Part shown: piece after piece, positions 25,401 to 33,416 of the stretch
How positions within the stretch are numbered: the stretch's first letter is position 1
How the letters are laid out: each line of letters starts with the position of its first letter
Origin: JAXHLG01 sp034522495
GTDB taxonomy: Bacteria; Patescibacteriota; Minisyncoccia; Moranbacterales; DUUL01
Direction: 5' to 3'
Length of the DNA stretch: 64,000 bases
Assembly (NCBI GenBank): GCA_034522495.1
Contig: JAXHLG010000002.1
Location: 682,001 to 746,000, forward strand
Program-made: the position numbers and the translations under genes
Notes under the pieces: generated by a model
What the model was told of the DNA's origin: nothing
The model's database searches: none
The model's input: only the letters and a program-made list of their open reading frames with translations

Positions 25401-26477
25401 CTATTGACTAGTCTTATTCCAGACAATTTCTCTTCCCGACCTAAAGGAGTAAATTACTCCTTCTTTTTTTAGTTTGTTTAAAGCATTGCGAACAAATTGA
25501 GACTCGCATCGAGGCAGCTGACTCGCCATTTCAGAGGTCGTAAATCTTTCCGGCATTTCTTCATAAATTTTTCTTCGAATCTCATCTTCGGCCAGCAGGT
25601 TAGAGCCCGACGGCCTGTATTTGACTGCCGATTCTTTGAGGTAATCGCCGGCTTTGTCTCTGGTTTTGGCTTGAGTATTGGAGAAAAAGTTGTAAGTCCA
25701 GACAGCGGCCGTTTTGCGACTTCCGGCAAAAATTATCGGCAAACGCGGATGGGAGGCTTGTATTTCGCCGATAGCCTTGGCGGCGAAAAAACCGGTGTAA
25801 GGCTTGATTTTTTCTTTCTTGAGAAAATCGTCATAATTAGCTTCAATCACCAACGCGCTATGCCGGCAATTCCCCAGTTCGCTTAAATGCTGATGAAATT
25901 TTTTCAGATTTCCCAGTTCCGCCATAAAATTGTTGAAGGTTTTTCTTTCTACCACCGCTAAAATTCCATAATTGTCTTTGATAGCATAATCCCCCAGCGG
26001 CAGACTCTCTTTAATTTCCTCCGCCGCCGGAAAATTCCAAGGGTATCTTTCGCCGGAATCTATAAAAATTTTTAAGTTTTCTTTTCGATTGTAGGAAAGT
26101 TTGTACTTGGACTTGCGCTGAGTCAGTCCCTGCTGGGTCTGCCAAAAAATTTGCTCATATTCGCCTTCTTTTTGCTTGTAGGCTCTGGTGAGAAAGAGAA
26201 AGCTGCATCTTTTTTGCCTGGGCCTGTCAAGAATTACTGTGGCTCGTTTTCCGTAAACCCCGTACTTCCAAACCGAAACGGACTCGACTTCCTCGCCCTC
26301 TTCTTCCGGCACCACGCCGGAGAGCGCTCTAAGACAAAAAATATTGCCCTTGGTTCCGGGCCACTTGTCCTGAGTGTAGAGATCCAGCAAGGTCTCATTA
26401 CTGCTTTTGATTGTCAGCCGATAAGGAAATTTTGGGTTATCTGTCTTTCGGATTGTCCAAATAGTTTGCTTATCCAT
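25401..26477 (-). CDS. ERCC4/XPF-type nuclease domain protein
   Basis: 358 residues in three parts. Residues 1-135 are an unrecognised beta-rich domain (TIWTIRKTDNPKFPYRLTIK). Residues 135-260 resemble the ERCC4 structure-specific nuclease fold: FIDSGERYPW, SLPLGDYAI, then VVERKTFNNFMAEL carrying the ERK catalytic signature, and HSALVIEANYDDF. Residues 295-358 look like a winged-helix (ERFTTSEMASQLPRCESQFVRNALNKLKKEGVI). XPF-family nucleases cut branched DNA; bacterial stand-alone versions are little studied. Cotranscription with recQ suggests work on the same substrates. Confidence 0.8.
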   Translation of the reverse strand: MDKQTIWTIRKTDNPKFPYRLTIKSSNETLLDLYTQDKWPGTKGNIFCLRALSGVVPEEEGEEVESVSVWKYGVYGKRATVILDRPRQKRCSFLFLTRAYKQKEGEYEQIFWQTQQGLTQRKSKYKLSYNRKENLKIFIDSGERYPWNFPAAEEIKESLPLGDYAIKDNYGILAVVERKTFNNFMAELGNLKKFHQHLSELGNCRHSALVIEANYDDFLKKEKIKPYTGFFAAKAIGEIQASHPRLPIIFAGSRKTAAVWTYNFFSNTQAKTRDKAGDYLKESAVKYRPSGSNLLAEDEIRRKIYEEMPERFTTSEMASQLPRCESQFVRNALNKLKKEGVIYSFRSGREIVWNKTSQ

Positions 26478-26598
26478 AGCAAAAATTATTTCTCTTATGA
26501 TTAAATTTTGCCTTTATTTAAAGCAAAAGTCAAGCTTGGGAAAGCTTTAATCAAGACCCGTCCCGCATTGCGTAGTAGAGAACGTAAATCAAAGGCCT

Positions 26599-26640
26599 GC
26601 TAAACCCGACAACCACTGTTTGTCGGGTTTAGCACCCCCC
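26599..26640 (+). other. Perfect 14-bp hairpin followed by C- and T-runs
   Basis: GCTAAACCCGACAA (26599-26612) pairs perfectly with TTGTCGGGTTTAGC (26620-26633) around a 7-nt loop. ACCCCCCCC and a T-run follow. It resembles a plus-strand terminator, but no plus-strand gene ends nearby. CCCGTCCCGCATTGCG just before it resembles the left end of family C. The rest of 26478-26798 holds degenerate GTCTTGG-like short repeats (about 26710-26770). Confidence 0.5.
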
Positions 26641-26798
26641 CCTTTTTTTTCCTTCTCTCACCTTATTTCCACCTTTCCCTTCTATTGTCATATATGCATA
26701 TTTGACGATAGAGCCTTGGTGTCTTAGTGTCTTGGAGTCTTGAAGACTTAGAGGCTTTGGCGACGGTGCTTAGCGGCGGTATTCGAGAGGGTTGTCTA

Positions 26799-27458
26799 TT
26801 ATCTTTTGTTAAGGCTTTGAAAGTCTTTTTCGGTGAGAATGAGGTGGTCGAGGAGTTCGATTCCCATAATTTCTCCGGCGTCTTGAAGCCGCTTGGTAAT
26901 TTCCAGATCTTCTTCGCTGGGCTGGCAATCTCCGGAGGGGTGGTTATGAGCCAGAATAACCGAAGCGGCCAAATGGTCGACCGCCGGCTTGAAGATTTCC
27001 CGAGGATGAATCAGGTTGGCATTGAGCGTTCCCACTGAAATGACCTCCTTGTGAATGAGCTGGTTGCGAGCATTGAGGAAAAGAGCCACCAGCTTCTCTT
27101 TTTTGGATTTACGAATCTCTTGAAGATGAAAAACGGCTTCCCTGGCAGAATTGATTACAGGCAAGCTGTTATCCTCCCGATCGAGCGCTCTCTTGGCCAG
27201 CTCGAAAGCCGCCAACAAAGAACATGCTTTGCCGGCTTCGATACCTTTGATTTTAACTAGGCTCTTGTAATCCAACCCGGCCATTTTTTCCAGGGGGTGG
27301 CTTTTCAAGATTTGCTTTGAAAAATCCAAAACGTTTTTCTCTTTTATTCCGGTTCGCAAGAGAATGGCTAGCAACTCGCTGTTTTTCAGGTTTTCCGCTC
27401 CCTTTTCTATTAATTTCTCCCTCGGCATTTGATGTCTAGGCGTGTTTTTTATGGGCAT
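26799..27458 (-). CDS. radC: RadC family JAB1/MPN-domain protein
   Basis: 219 residues, full length. The N-terminal UPF0758 domain (REKLIEKGAENLKNSELLAILLRTG) includes a helix-hairpin-helix (LVKIKGIEAGKACSLLAAFEL). The C-terminal metalloprotease-like JAB domain shows the zinc signature AHNHPSGDCQPSEED at about residue 170, with an upstream Glu in HKEVISVGTLN. RadC was once linked to recombination repair; its enzymatic role is still uncertain. It stands near recQ and the ERCC4 nuclease on the same strand. Confidence 0.95.
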   Translation of the reverse strand: MPIKNTPRHQMPREKLIEKGAENLKNSELLAILLRTGIKEKNVLDFSKQILKSHPLEKMAGLDYKSLVKIKGIEAGKACSLLAAFELAKRALDREDNSLPVINSAREAVFHLQEIRKSKKEKLVALFLNARNQLIHKEVISVGTLNANLIHPREIFKPAVDHLAASVILAHNHPSGDCQPSEEDLEITKRLQDAGEIMGIELLDHLILTEKDFQSLNKR

Positions 27459-27510
27459 TTGACGATTTTAGGATTAGTGTTGAGAAACTTTGCTTTTTGA
27501 TAATCGCGTT

Positions 27511-28473
27511 TTATTTTTGGCTATCAGCAGCTTGTGTCTGCTTGAGTTTGCCGGGAAAGCCGAACTTTTTGCAAACGACCCCGGCAATAATCAGGATTAT
27601 TCCTATGGCGGCATAAACAAGGGAAAGCAGGTAAATTTTACCGGCAAGAGGCTTGGTAAATATTTCCACGGCGGAAGCGTTCACAGCCTGCGCGGAATTG
27701 CTTATAATGATTGGCAGCATCAGACTCAGGGCAAGAGAGACAATCGAGGCGATTGCTCCGGATAACAGCATTCCCGACCCCGTCCATTTCAATCCCCCGG
27801 CAATGCCGGCCGGGATAAACATCAATAAAGCCAGAATAATCAAAGTTGTGTAGGAAACCGCATTGAAATAGCTGTAAACATTTTGAAATTGACTAATGTT
27901 ATCTTTGATTTGCTCTGATTCAGGACTTTGGTTAATTAAATCGGCCAATGCAATTTTATCCGGAATTTGATTCAGCATCTTGTCCAATTCCCGGTCCACT
28001 TGGCCTTGAGCTTGACTTCTCGCGCTTGGCGAAATCGCGCCGGAGTCTGCTTGATTATTCATTTGATTTTTCAGTTCTTCTCGGATGTTTTCTTTGATAA
28101 TTGTCTTTCTACCCTCCAGGCTTATAACCGCTGTAAGCTCTTCTTGTTCCCCCTTGAGATATGCCAGAAAATCCTCTATGGCAATTAAGAGATTCTTCTC
28201 CGCCCATTCTTCCGTGATCGCCCGGCGAACTGCGTCTTGAATAATTTTTGCCTTTTGCATTTGCTCAGGTGAAGCAGAGCCTGACCGGGACTCTATTGCG
28301 CTATAGACTTGCCGAGTCAGAAGTTCAACTATGTTGGTCTCCTGCATAATATCTTCGTAAAAATCCTTTTCCAGCACCGTCTTGTCCAGGCTCTTGGCTA
28401 AGATAAAAACGCTTCCGGCTACAGCAAAAAAAGAAAATAGTAGGACGAGCAACAAAATTTTTAAAGCTTTCAT
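27511..28473 (-). CDS. Membrane protein with large extracytoplasmic loop
   Basis: 320 residues. One N-terminal helix (ILLLVLLFSFFAVAGSVFILA) and three at the C terminus (LIILALLMFIPAGIAGGL, LLSGAIASIVSLALSLMLPI, IYLLSLVYAAIGIILIIAG) flank a 180-residue helical domain, probably outside the membrane, containing a Ser/Gln-rich linker at about 145-155. The family is unknown. It could be a signalling or envelope-stress sensor, but nothing specific supports that. Confidence 0.6.
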   Translation of the reverse strand: MKALKILLLVLLFSFFAVAGSVFILAKSLDKTVLEKDFYEDIMQETNIVELLTRQVYSAIESRSGSASPEQMQKAKIIQDAVRRAITEEWAEKNLLIAIEDFLAYLKGEQEELTAVISLEGRKTIIKENIREELKNQMNNQADSGAISPSARSQAQGQVDRELDKMLNQIPDKIALADLINQSPESEQIKDNISQFQNVYSYFNAVSYTTLIILALLMFIPAGIAGGLKWTGSGMLLSGAIASIVSLALSLMLPIIISNSAQAVNASAVEIFTKPLAGKIYLLSLVYAAIGIILIIAGVVCKKFGFPGKLKQTQAADSQK

Positions 28474-28501
28474 GATTTTTTTTAATTTTTAATAACCATT
28501 A

Positions 28502-28562
28502 TAGGAATTACGCGATTACTCTCTTTTTTTTAGGCAATAAAGAGGCAAGCGCGTAATTCCTA
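28502..28562 (-). repeat. Family B element, short form
   Basis: About 61 bp, ends TAGGAATTACGCG and CGCGTAATTCCTA, with the AGGCAATAAAGAGGC core between. The last bases (TA of the end) form part of the PIN gene's stop codon on the minus strand. Confidence 0.88.
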
Positions 28563-28958
28563 CATTATTAACTTTCTATCACGTTTTAAGAAACCGGACG
28601 GAGTCAGTGTCGGGATGCCTCGGAATTTTTTCAAGTCTAGCAGGTGATGGTCGTTGCTTAGAATGTAATCGGCCCGGCCGGCGGCAGCGCAAGCCAGAAA
28701 CTTGTTGTCTGCCGGGCAGTCCTTGATTATGTTGATTTTCGGCGCATTCTTTACTTCATTTTCCGGTTTCATAAATTCATCTAAAAAACCCTTTTGCGAT
28801 CCCACGTTTTTTATTATCTTGTCAGTCTCTCCTCTTATTTCCCGCGACCAAAGAATGTCAAGCCTTCCCTCTTTTGAGGCTTGCAGGATTTTATAGGAAG
28901 AGCTTTTCTTGTTGAAAAAAGCGGCTACAAAAAGATTGGTATCAATGACTAATTTCAT
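28560..28958 (-). CDS. PIN-domain ribonuclease, probable toxin
   Basis: 132 residues. PIN fold with conserved acidic residues: VIDTNLFVAAFF at the N terminus, REIRGETDKII in the middle, and CPADNKFLACAAAGRADYILSNDHHLLDL toward the C terminus (acidic D/E set for Mg binding). It matches the group annotated as toxin component of the PIN family in toxin-antitoxin loci. Its stop codon TAG coincides with the end of the short family B element, so the native C terminus may have been altered. It is preceded 10 bp upstream by a tiny basic-protein gene. Confidence 0.85.
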   Translation of the reverse strand: MKLVIDTNLFVAAFFNKKSSSYKILQASKEGRLDILWSREIRGETDKIIKNVGSQKGFLDEFMKPENEVKNAPKINIIKDCPADNKFLACAAAGRADYILSNDHHLLDLKKFRGIPTLTPSGFLKRDRKLIM

Positions 28959-28968
28959 TTCAAGTGAT

Positions 28969-29139
28969 TTAATGGTTGCTTCGCTTGTTTTTTCTCTTAT
29001 TGAAAGCGTTGGTTGTTTTATCTTTGGCTTTCTTGGCCTTTTGCGTTTGAACTTCTACTTTTTGTCTGGCAATGAAAGAAGACGGCGTCCTGTAGGCCGG
29101 TCTTCCTTTCCTGTTGCCGGTTTTGTGGTAGCTGCCCAT
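28969..29139 (-). CDS. Tiny basic protein upstream of the PIN gene
   Basis: 56 residues, reading MGSYHKTGNRKGRPAYRTPS onward, ending NKRKNKRSNH; about one third Lys/Arg. The stop lies 10 bp before the PIN start, which suggests an operon. Toxin-antitoxin antitoxins usually precede their toxin like this, but most carry a DNA-binding fold and an acidic toxin-binding tail, not seen here. It could instead be an RNA- or ribosome-binding peptide. No clear ribosome-binding site. Confidence 0.5.
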   Translation of the reverse strand: MGSYHKTGNRKGRPAYRTPSSFIARQKVEVQTQKAKKAKDKTTNAFNKRKNKRSNH

Positions 29140-29159
29140 AGTGAGATTTAAAGTTAATT

Positions 29160-29271
29160 AACCGCTATCGCGCTTCTTTTTAGCAAAATTCATGACACAA
29201 GATTCATGATACAATCACAATCATAATCCACACATCCTAGGCTGAATAAAAATATCTGCTCAATAGCGGTT
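29160..29271. repeat. Region bounded by AACCGCTAT / ATAGCGGTT
   Basis: A 9-bp inverted repeat at 29160-29168 and 29263-29271 bounds about 110 bp with short repeated words (ATTCATGACACAAG, ATTCATGATACAA). It may be another small element; only one copy was seen. Confidence 0.35.
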
Positions 29272-29331
29272 GAATGAAGCTTGCCCTCAATTTATCATTT
29301 TTTTATTGTAATGGAAAGATTTTTTAAATGC

Positions 29332-29359
29332 TTGCTATTATTTTAATTTTTGGTATAAT
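29332..29359 (+). promoter_or_regulatory. Promoter for the 206-residue orphan gene
   Basis: TTGCTA, 16 bp, TATAAT, ending 27 bp before the ATG at 29387. Confidence 0.6.
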
Positions 29360-29386
29360 ACAATAAACGAAAAGTAACAAAAAATT

Positions 29387-30007
29387 ATGGAAAAATTTAA
29401 ACCAAGTTCTTTTGAGGGGGGTAATGAAAAAGCTAGCGAGCAGTTGGAGGTGGAAAACTTTGAAGAATTTAGTGAAGAGGAGAAGAAGATGCTAGAAGGA
29501 ATTAATCGAACAGACAAGAAAAGCGGAAAGGCAAAAAAGTTTTTTGCTGGGCTGACTGCAGGTCTTGCCATGTTTATTGCCGCCAAAGCCAAGGCCATTG
29601 AGCCAGAAAAGAATTTGAATACGGTTGAAGTTTCCCAAAAGGAACAGGCAGACGAAAAAATTGAGGAAAAGAAGGAGATTGCAAGAGACTTTTTGGAATA
29701 TTTGCATCAAACAGAAACCGACAAATCCCAGGGGGTTAGCAATCTTGTAAAAAATATGAGAGAGGATTACAAAGAATTTTGCGCTCGGTTATACAAATTG
29801 GATAATCCAACGAGCGATTCAATCTCTGTTGGTTTTAAAGAACAAAAAGAAGGAGCTGAACTGCTTAACGTTGTTCTTCCCGAATTTGCGAAAGAGATGG
29901 AATATGGCAGCGCAAAGAAGCTTATAGAGAATAACCCGAATTTTGGTTATTTTATAAAGTTTATTCTTTCAAACAGCATGCAAATACCAGATGAATATGC
30001 TAAGTAA
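29387..30007 (+). CDS. Hypothetical protein with one membrane helix
   Basis: 206 residues. An acidic N terminus (residues 1-45), one weakly hydrophobic helix (KKFFAGLTAGLAMFIAAKAKA at about 50-70), then a charged helical domain ending SNSMQIPDEYAK. Not recognised. The next gene starts 9 bp after its stop, so they form a two-gene operon ended by the terminator at 30292. Confidence 0.6.
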   Translation: MEKFKPSSFEGGNEKASEQLEVENFEEFSEEEKKMLEGINRTDKKSGKAKKFFAGLTAGLAMFIAAKAKAIEPEKNLNTVEVSQKEQADEKIEEKKEIARDFLEYLHQTETDKSQGVSNLVKNMREDYKEFCARLYKLDNPTSDSISVGFKEQKEGAELLNVVLPEFAKEMEYGSAKKLIENNPNFGYFIKFILSNSMQIPDEYAK

Positions 30008-30016
30008 CAAAAAAAT

Positions 30017-30274
30017 ATGAACCAAAAAGAAGAATTAAAAAGTAAAATTTTACAGTCGACTCTTGCCAAGGATGACAAAGAATTATGGGCTACCTTTCTT
30101 TATTACATCGACGAAGAGAAGGCAAGCGCAATAAATGAAGCGCTGGAGACGGAAGATGACATCCAAGCAGCCAACAAAAACTTCCAAGATAAACTCTGGG
30201 CCGCCAGAATGGAAGACACAGAAAAAATGAAACAAATTCTGGAAGACGAAAAGGATTTTTTCCGGAATTTATAA
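30017..30274 (+). CDS. Hypothetical small acidic protein
   Basis: 85 residues, Glu/Lys-rich, predicted all-helical (KEELKSKILQSTLAKDDKELW, then DEEKASAINEALETEDDIQAANKNFQDKLWAARMEDTEKM). No membrane segment or known motif. Cotranscribed with the preceding membrane-helix protein, suggesting a partner role. Confidence 0.6.
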   Translation: MNQKEELKSKILQSTLAKDDKELWATFLYYIDEEKASAINEALETEDDIQAANKNFQDKLWAARMEDTEKMKQILEDEKDFFRNL

Positions 30275-30291
30275 AAATTGTACCAGTTATC

Positions 30292-30336
30292 AACCCCTCT
30301 TAGTCGAAATATTGATTAAGAGGGGTTTTCCTTTTT
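30292..30336 (+). terminator. Rho-independent terminator
   Basis: AACCCCTCTTA (30292-30302) pairs with TAAGAGGGGTT (30317-30327), then TTCCTTTTT. Confidence 0.85.
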
Positions 30337-30439
30337 GCATTTTTAACTTGTCTTAACCTGGAGAGTGTGTTGAACTAAGCTTGTTTACTAACATTGCCAT
30401 TAAGCGTAACATCAGATAATAATAAAGGATTTAATTTAC

Positions 30440-30468
30440 TTGACTTTTGTTCTTTTTTAAGCTATAAT
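30440..30468 (+). promoter_or_regulatory. Near-consensus sigma-70 promoter
   Basis: TTGACT, exactly 17 bp, TATAAT; one mismatch to consensus. A second TATAAT at 30503-30508 with a weak TTTGCA may be an additional start. Drives the gene at 30547, which has AAAGGAGG ahead of it. Confidence 0.75.
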
Positions 30469-30546
30469 CCGCCTTTGTTCTTTGCATATGTTTTTTATGT
30501 GTTATAATTATATTAAAAGGAGGTCTATAACACTTAAAAATAAAAA

Positions 30547-30930
30547 ATGGAAAAACAATCAGCGGGTAAAATTAATAGTATTTTAAACAGGATGGATTCA
30601 ACTTCAGGGCCTGCCGAGGAAAAAATGGAGAAAGAAACTCCCAACCTTCAAAAAAGGATTGAGAAAATGAATGATAAGCCGATCAGGGAACAAATGCAAG
30701 AAGCTGAAAAATTAAATGAGCAAATAAAGTTTGCAAAGGAGCTTTTGATTGAAGTTAAAAAGGATCATAATTCTGTTAATGTTAACTCGGAAATTGTTGC
30801 CAATTATTTAGAGAAGATGCAAGATGAGGACGGCCTAGTACACAGCTCCTCTCTTTCGGGACCAATTGACGCAGCCCGCCTCGGTCGAATAATCCTCATT
30901 TTATTGGAAAAAGAAAAGGATCTTCAATAG
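30547..30930 (+). CDS. Hypothetical coiled-coil-like protein
   Basis: 127 residues, soluble. The N-terminal half is charged and helical (EKMEKETPNLQKRIEKMNDK, REQMQEAEKLNEQIKFAKELLIEVKKDH), followed by a short less charged domain (VHSSSLSGPIDAARLGRIILILLEKEK). Function unknown. A near-consensus promoter, AAAGGAGG ribosome-binding site and strong terminator mark it as an independent, probably well-expressed gene. Confidence 0.6.
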   Translation: MEKQSAGKINSILNRMDSTSGPAEEKMEKETPNLQKRIEKMNDKPIREQMQEAEKLNEQIKFAKELLIEVKKDHNSVNVNSEIVANYLEKMQDEDGLVHSSSLSGPIDAARLGRIILILLEKEKDLQ

Positions 30931-30950
30931 ATTTTCTATTTTTTTTAGAT

Positions 30951-30985
30951 AAGCCTTGTTCAAATTTGAACAAGGCTTTATTTTG
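30951..30985 (+). terminator. Rho-independent terminator
   Basis: A 14-bp perfect palindrome arm AAGCCTTGTTCAAA / TTTGAACAAGGCTT, followed by TATTTTG. Confidence 0.85.
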
Positions 30986-31186
30986 TCTAAAATAATCGCA
31001 AAATAAAACTGCCTGGACTTTTCTCTTTAGACGCGCTGTGCGCACTAATTTAGCTGCCAGCTGAATCAGCCAGTTATTTCAAATGCTTTTTATCTTCCAA
31101 TAAAGGAAAGGCTAATCTTGATAATCATAAAAAATTTACCTTACTTCCCTCGCTTTTTTTGAACATAAAAGACAAACTAAGAAATA

Positions 31187-31389
31187 TAGGAATTACGCGC
31201 TTGCCTTTTTATTGCCTAAAAAAAGAGAGCAAAGCAAGGTTTGGTTTTTGCATTCGATCGAAAAAAATATTTTAGAAGCAAAAAGGGTTTTCTATTAAAA
31301 ATATCTTAACAAGCCTGAAAGGTAAGTGCGCATAAAACCAAGCCTTGCTTTGCTCTCGGCATTGCCGGAGAGTAATTGCGTAATTCCTA
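31187..31389 (+). repeat. Family B element, long form, copy 2
   Basis: About 203 bp, almost identical to 6910-7111, with the same TAGGAATTACGCG ends and internal 24-bp inverted repeat. It lies 40 bp upstream of the promoter of the next gene. The remaining 30986-31186 shows nothing recognisable. Confidence 0.92.
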
Positions 31390-31428
31390 AAATAGTAAAT
31401 AATTTTTTTTAATTTTTTTCGAAAAATC

Positions 31429-31457
31429 TTGACTTATAATCAACATTAGCGCATAAT
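31429..31457 (+). promoter_or_regulatory. Promoter for the 217-residue orphan gene
   Basis: TTGACT, 17 bp, CATAAT, ending 46 bp before the ATG at 31504. Confidence 0.6.
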
Positions 31458-31503
31458 GCAATTAAATATGACGGCTAAAAATAATAAACAATAATTCAAA
31501 AAA

Positions 31504-32157
31504 ATGTCAGAAAAAATGCCACAAAATAACGCTGAAAAACCTAAAGATGAAGAATTGGAAAACAAGGAAAAACCGGAAGCGGAAGACAACCAGTCTCAGG
31601 ATTCTAATATTGATTCTCAAGCGCTATCAGAGGAGGAAAAAGAACAAATCAAACAAAGAGAGACAGAAGAAGAAGCTGCAAGACAGTCAAAAATTCAAGA
31701 TGCTTACGAGGAAAATGAAGATATTTTGCAGGCAGGAACAGCCGGAGTTGAAAGAAAAATTGATGCTACAGAGGGTAAAGATAGAGAGAATCCTCATGTT
31801 GCAGAAAAGAATAAGGAATATTTGATAAATCAGGGATTTGAACCGGAGGAAGTAGAACAAATGAGTACTTTGGATATGGGCAGTGAGTTTAAAAAATTAG
31901 AAGATCAGGCTTACAAAAAAACAGTAGAGCTCGACAAGCAATTCAGAGAGATGATGGACTATAACAATCCAACAATGGTGGAACTGGATAAAAATCTTGT
32001 CAAAGAAACCAGAAATACTCAAACCGAGGCGGAAAAAGTTCAAATATATGAGGACTATTTAGAAAAGCTAAAAAGCGAAGTAGAAAATAATAAACCAGAA
32101 AATAAGCTGGAAGAGCCCAAAAAAAAGAGCTTTTTCAAAAAGATCTTGGGGAAATAG
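31504..32157 (+). CDS. Hypothetical highly charged protein with basic tail
   Basis: 217 residues, no cysteine, extremely rich in Glu, Lys, Gln and Asn. Mostly predicted helix or disorder. The C terminus KKKSFFKKILGK is a short basic amphipathic patch of the kind that can bind membrane or nucleic acid. Function unknown. It converges on the PP-loop gene with a 17-bp gap. Confidence 0.6.
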   Translation: MSEKMPQNNAEKPKDEELENKEKPEAEDNQSQDSNIDSQALSEEEKEQIKQRETEEEAARQSKIQDAYEENEDILQAGTAGVERKIDATEGKDRENPHVAEKNKEYLINQGFEPEEVEQMSTLDMGSEFKKLEDQAYKKTVELDKQFREMMDYNNPTMVELDKNLVKETRNTQTEAEKVQIYEDYLEKLKSEVENNKPENKLEEPKKKSFFKKILGK

Positions 32158-32174
32158 AGCTTGTCTAGCCAACA

Positions 32175-33182
32175 TTAAGAGACATTCACATTAAATTTAT
32201 CCTTTATTCCTCTTTTCTGAGAGGAATGCCAGCCGGTGAACTCAGCAGCAGTTTTTATAATGTCTTCGGTATCTTTAAATTCATTGCTAATGCTCAAATA
32301 TGTTCTCTCAGCCGGGATTTTTATCTCGGTTTTTTTGTTCCCCAAAAAAATATTTTCTTTCTGATTGAAAATTCTCAACAGCGAAACCGGTCCTTTCAAG
32401 TCCTCCGGGTAGATTAATAAATCTCCCTTTTTGGTTGATTTTCTTAGCTGCCCGTTTTCTTCTTTATCTCTTCCTATCACCAACAATACAGGAGACCCCT
32501 TTAGCTTAAACCAATAAATCCGTCCTTTTTTAAGCAGTTCAATGCCTTCCGTCTTCAGGTCCGGCACCATTTGCAAGGCCTTCGAAAGCCTTCCGCTGAA
32601 TCCGGGATCAGTTAAAAGACACCCTCCGCCGGGGCTTTCGTATTCTTTTATGCCGAATTCTTTGATTAAATTATTTTGTTTTTCCCTGCTTCTGCCTTGA
32701 ATGTCCAAGAGCTTCTCCCTGTTGACCAAGCCTTTCTTTTCCATAGAAGTTTCCTCCAGCAGCTTGGCCGTCAAGGGGCGCAAAACTTCCCCGCCGGATT
32801 TTTTTTGAACCTCTTTCAGAGCTTGCCTGTTTTGAGAAAACGGCCTTTGACCCAGGACCTCGCCGGTGGCCACAAAATCAAAGCCGTTCTTTTCGGCAAT
32901 TTCTGCGGCCAATTTAATCATCAAGGTATGACAGTCAACGCAGGGATTCATATTTTTGCCAAATCCTCGCTGCGGATTCTTCACCAGCTTTACCATTTCT
33001 TCGCTTATATCTTTCGTGCGCAATTTTATACCGTTGGCTTCAGCTGCTTTTTTTGCTTTTGCGCCATCAAAAAAATTGCTTGTAAAGCAAAGGCCTTCCA
33101 CTGTTATATTTTGGCTCTCCAGAATCTTAGCCGCCAGCAAGGAATCCAGCCCGCCGGAGAATAAAACTAAAGCTTTTGTCAT
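32175..33182 (-). CDS. PP-loop ATPase, tRNA thiolation-type (ThiI/MnmA-related)
   Basis: 335 residues. The PP-loop SGGLDSLLAAKIL at residues 9-21 adenylates its substrate. MNPCVDCHTLMIKLA supplies a Cys pair, FVATGEVLGQRPFSQNR follows at about 105-121, and PGGGCLLTDPGFSGRL closes the core. The final 110 residues form a small beta-rich domain. The family is usually annotated as tRNA 4-thiouridine synthase or 2-thiouridylase-like; it lacks the THUMP domain of true ThiI, so the exact nucleoside is uncertain. Repeats C and B lie just upstream of its start. Confidence 0.75.
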   Translation of the reverse strand: MTKALVLFSGGLDSLLAAKILESQNITVEGLCFTSNFFDGAKAKKAAEANGIKLRTKDISEEMVKLVKNPQRGFGKNMNPCVDCHTLMIKLAAEIAEKNGFDFVATGEVLGQRPFSQNRQALKEVQKKSGGEVLRPLTAKLLEETSMEKKGLVNREKLLDIQGRSREKQNNLIKEFGIKEYESPGGGCLLTDPGFSGRLSKALQMVPDLKTEGIELLKKGRIYWFKLKGSPVLLVIGRDKEENGQLRKSTKKGDLLIYPEDLKGPVSLLRIFNQKENIFLGNKKTEIKIPAERTYLSISNEFKDTEDIIKTAAEFTGWHSSQKRGIKDKFNVNVS

Positions 33183-33203
33183 AGAAATATTTGGAAATTA
33201 GCT

Positions 33204-33358
33204 TATTTAGGGGCTGCTGATTTTTGAAAAAAACCTGTTGCCCCTGAAAAATTATTTTAACCAAAATCTTATAAATAAGGCAAAATAATTTTTCACACCG
33301 CTTTAATAATATAAACATTTTACATATTTCGCCCCGCAGAGCGGGGCAGGCCCTATTT
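33204..33358 (-). repeat. Family C element (reverse), abutting family B
   Basis: Right-end motif GGGGCTGCTGATTTTTGAAA first, then CCAAAATCTTATAAATAAGG, ATATAAACATTTTACATATT and GCCCCGCAGAGCGGGGC, ending AGGCCCTATTTAG. The final TAG is shared with the start of the adjoining family B element. Confidence 0.85.
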
Positions 33359-33416
33359 AGGAATTACGCGATTGCTCTCTTTTTTTAGGCAATAAAGAGG
33401 CAAGCGCGTAATTCCT
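33358..33416 (-). repeat. Family B element, short form, copy 2
   Basis: TAGGAATTACGCG...CGCGTAATTCCTA, nearly identical to 28502-28562 and in the same orientation. Confidence 0.88.

Noticed and set aside
26599..26640. Hairpin as the terminator of a plus-strand gene
   Set aside because: No plus-strand gene ends near it; left as an unexplained hairpin, possibly repeat-derived.
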